Positions 62,594 to 64,000 of a stretch of DNA of 64,000 nt are shown piece after piece; within the stretch, counting starts at the first letter, position 1, and every line of letters starts with the position of its first letter. This DNA comes from Neobacillus sp. YX16 (GTDB lineage: Bacteria > Bacillota > Bacilli > Bacillales > Cytobacillaceae): positions 882,001 to 946,000 of the forward strand of contig NZ_CP126115.1 of NCBI RefSeq assembly GCF_030123505.1. The letters run 5' to 3'. The notes under the pieces were generated by a model. It worked only from the letters and a program-made list of their open reading frames with translations. It was not told the DNA's origin and did no database searches. The position numbers were made by a program, and so were the translations under genes.

Positions 62594-64000
62594 ATGAAGT
62601 CTAGGATATTATTTTGGTCGGTTATTATGCTGTTCTTCATCTTCCCACAAGGTTTTGCATCTGCTGAAAAAAATAACAGTGATAAAGTGCCTGCCGAAAA
62701 TGTTGTAGAAGAACGCTATCATTCCGTCCTTGAAAAGTGGAAAAAAGAAGGAATTAAGGGCGCCTCGAAATTTGAGGTGTCTGTTCCTTCATCAATTGCC
62801 ACTAATCTAGACAAACAGAATCTTTTGCCGAAATCTGAAAGCAAAGGATATGGGGATAGTGTTTTCTATTGGCATAACCAGCAATCAATTTCCTATGAAA
62901 TTGATGTACCTGAGGAAGGGTTATATGAACTTTCTTTTGATTATTATCCATTAGGCAATGGGGTTGTTCCAATAGAGGGCTCAATCCTGGTGAATGGTGA
63001 ATTTCCTTTTTATGAAAGCAGGCGAATTGTATTTCCGGTTACCTGGAAAAACAAACTAAATACTTTTGGTCAAGACAGATTTGGTAATGATATTATTCCT
63101 GAACAAATGACTGTCATGAACTGGAGCAGTATCAAGGTAGAAGATGCAAGCCAACTCCAGCCTGAGCCATTAAAGTATGATTTAAAAAAGGGAAAAAACA
63201 CAATTGAACTTTCCAACCTTCAGGGAGAAATGCTGGTTGGAAAGTTAGAAGTCACCTCGCTCTCAAAGACGCCTTCTTATAAAGAGTATTTAGAAAAAAA
63301 TAAAAATAAAAAGCTAGTTAATGATTTAATCATGAATGAAGCTGAAAGGAATTATACAAAGAACAGTTCCTACATCAGACCTTTTGCTTCTACTGATCCA
63401 TCATCCGTGCCAAGTAATCCTAAGAATTTATTATTAAATTCACTTGGTGGTGACTCTTGGAATACAAGCGGACAAGAAGTGAACTGGAACGTAAAAATCG
63501 AAAAAGATGGCTTTTACCAGCTGACCTTTAAAGTTCAACAGAATAAACAGACTGGTGCACCTGTCTTTCGAAAATTGTTAATAGACGGTGAGGTCCCTTT
63601 TTCTGAAGTGGCTCCTTTCACATTCGAATTTAATAAAAAGTGGTCAAATGTTACGCTAAGTAACCACAAGGAAGAGCCATTTTTATTCTATTTAACGAAG
63701 GGTGAACACGTAATTGGTTTGGAAGCTGATGCTTCACCAGTAGAAAGAGTAACAAATACCACAAATGAGGTTATGAAAGAAATTGAAGAATTATCTCTTT
63801 CTATTAAAAAACTAACAGGAAACCAAACGGATCGATCCCGCGGCTGGAAAATAAGTGAATTTATACCGGATATTGAACAACGTGTGATTCAATGGGCTGA
63901 TACTCTAGAAAAAGAAAATGAGTATTTAGGGACTTTGAGTAAATCTGAAAAAAGTTCAAAAGAAATGGTTTCTCTACAAATGGCAGCTAAGAAACTAAAG
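62594..64000 (+). CDS. Large secreted protein, N-terminal part (long binding-protein type, partial)
   Basis: The frame is open from ATG 62594 (behind GAGGAGGTTG) to the window edge, 469 codons. It starts with a signal peptide (ILFWSVIMLFFIFPQGFASA, cleavage near SAEK) and has no lipobox Cys. Two carbohydrate-binding-like beta-sandwich repeats can be seen: SISYEIDVPEEGLYELSFDYYP with GSILVNGEFPFYESRRI, and VNWNVKIEKDGFYQLTFKVQQ with RKLLIDGEVPFSEVAPF, followed by a helical segment. Long (about 950-residue) Paenibacillus extracellular binding proteins begin this way and end in a solute-binding domain. The C-terminal part is outside the window, so the function is provisional. Confidence 0.75.
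   Translation, partial: MKSRILFWSVIMLFFIFPQGFASAEKNNSDKVPAENVVEERYHSVLEKWKKEGIKGASKFEVSVPSSIATNLDKQNLLPKSESKGYGDSVFYWHNQQSISYEIDVPEEGLYELSFDYYPLGNGVVPIEGSILVNGEFPFYESRRIVFPVTWKNKLNTFGQDRFGNDIIPEQMTVMNWSSIKVEDASQLQPEPLKYDLKKGKNTIELSNLQGEMLVGKLEVTSLSKTPSYKEYLEKNKNKKLVNDLIMNEAERNYTKNSSYIRPFASTDPSSVPSNPKNLLLNSLGGDSWNTSGQEVNWNVKIEKDGFYQLTFKVQQNKQTGAPVFRKLLIDGEVPFSEVAPFTFEFNKKWSNVTLSNHKEEPFLFYLTKGEHVIGLEADASPVERVTNTTNEVMKEIEELSLSIKKLTGNQTDRSRGWKISEFIPDIEQRVIQWADTLEKENEYLGTLSKSEKSSKEMVSLQMAAKKLK

Overview
The window looks like a chromosomal segment of a low-GC, aerobic to facultative, saprophytic Bacillaceae bacterium of the Bacillus/Neobacillus type. The evidence is AT-rich DNA, strong purine-rich Shine-Dalgarno sites, frequent TTG and GTG starts, CcpA-type cre boxes, a Bacillus-style preQ1 riboswitch, YesM/YesN-type two-component systems and carbohydrate ABC importers without their own ATPase. 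No rRNA, tRNA, prophage, insertion sequence or CRISPR array was recognised.

Layout. 1-3.0 kb: the end of an FGGY sugar kinase, a 52-bp repeat array, and nickel-pincer cofactor genes larB and larC; larC is split into two frames and carries a very large His-rich insert. 3.2-11.8 kb: a TRAP transporter (dctQMP), a YesM/YesN two-component pair and an exported GH3 glycosidase. The TRAP operon and the GH3 gene share an almost identical upstream module plus a cre box. 11.9-17.9 kb: queT behind a preQ1 riboswitch, a frameshifted membrane gene, a 420-bp MITE-like repeat, an ECF vitamin-type transporter with its own EcfA1/A2/T, a VOC protein and a truncated haemoglobin with a well-placed Fnr box. 17.9-26.5 kb: an SDR with a damaged start, a sugar ABC importer facing a second YesM/YesN pair, and a secreted GlpQ.

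26.7-47.9 kb is accessory carbohydrate metabolism. It holds a ThuA-like protein, a 13-unit 52-bp repeat array, a maltodextrin module (neopullulanase, ABC importer, LacI-type regulator, two GH13 alpha-glucosidases), and a set of PhyH-type dioxygenases, Gfo/Idh/MocA dehydrogenases and TIM-barrel isomerases with an AraC regulator. Three promoters, upstream of thuA, a phyH gene and an isomerase operon, carry the same roughly 80-bp architecture. They define a candidate regulon for oxidative sugar conversion, possibly via 3-keto sugars, and this is the best candidate here for an undescribed system.

48.1-64.0 kb: another PhyH gene facing an AraC regulator, an EEP-family hydrolase, then a sulfated-sugar locus. 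The latter has an ABC importer, a signal-less sulfatase, its radical SAM maturase, a LacI regulator and a GH35 beta-galactosidase. Perfect LacI-type palindromes (TTGAAACGTTTCAA) and perfect cre boxes lie in front of both the importer and the regulator gene. The window ends with a second binding protein and the start of a large secreted protein related to long Paenibacillus-type binding proteins.

The logic is uptake of plant or host oligosaccharides, cytoplasmic hydrolysis, desulfation or oxidation, and layered control by CcpA, LacI, AraC and two-component regulators. Substrates are inferred from families and context and are not proven by the sequence.
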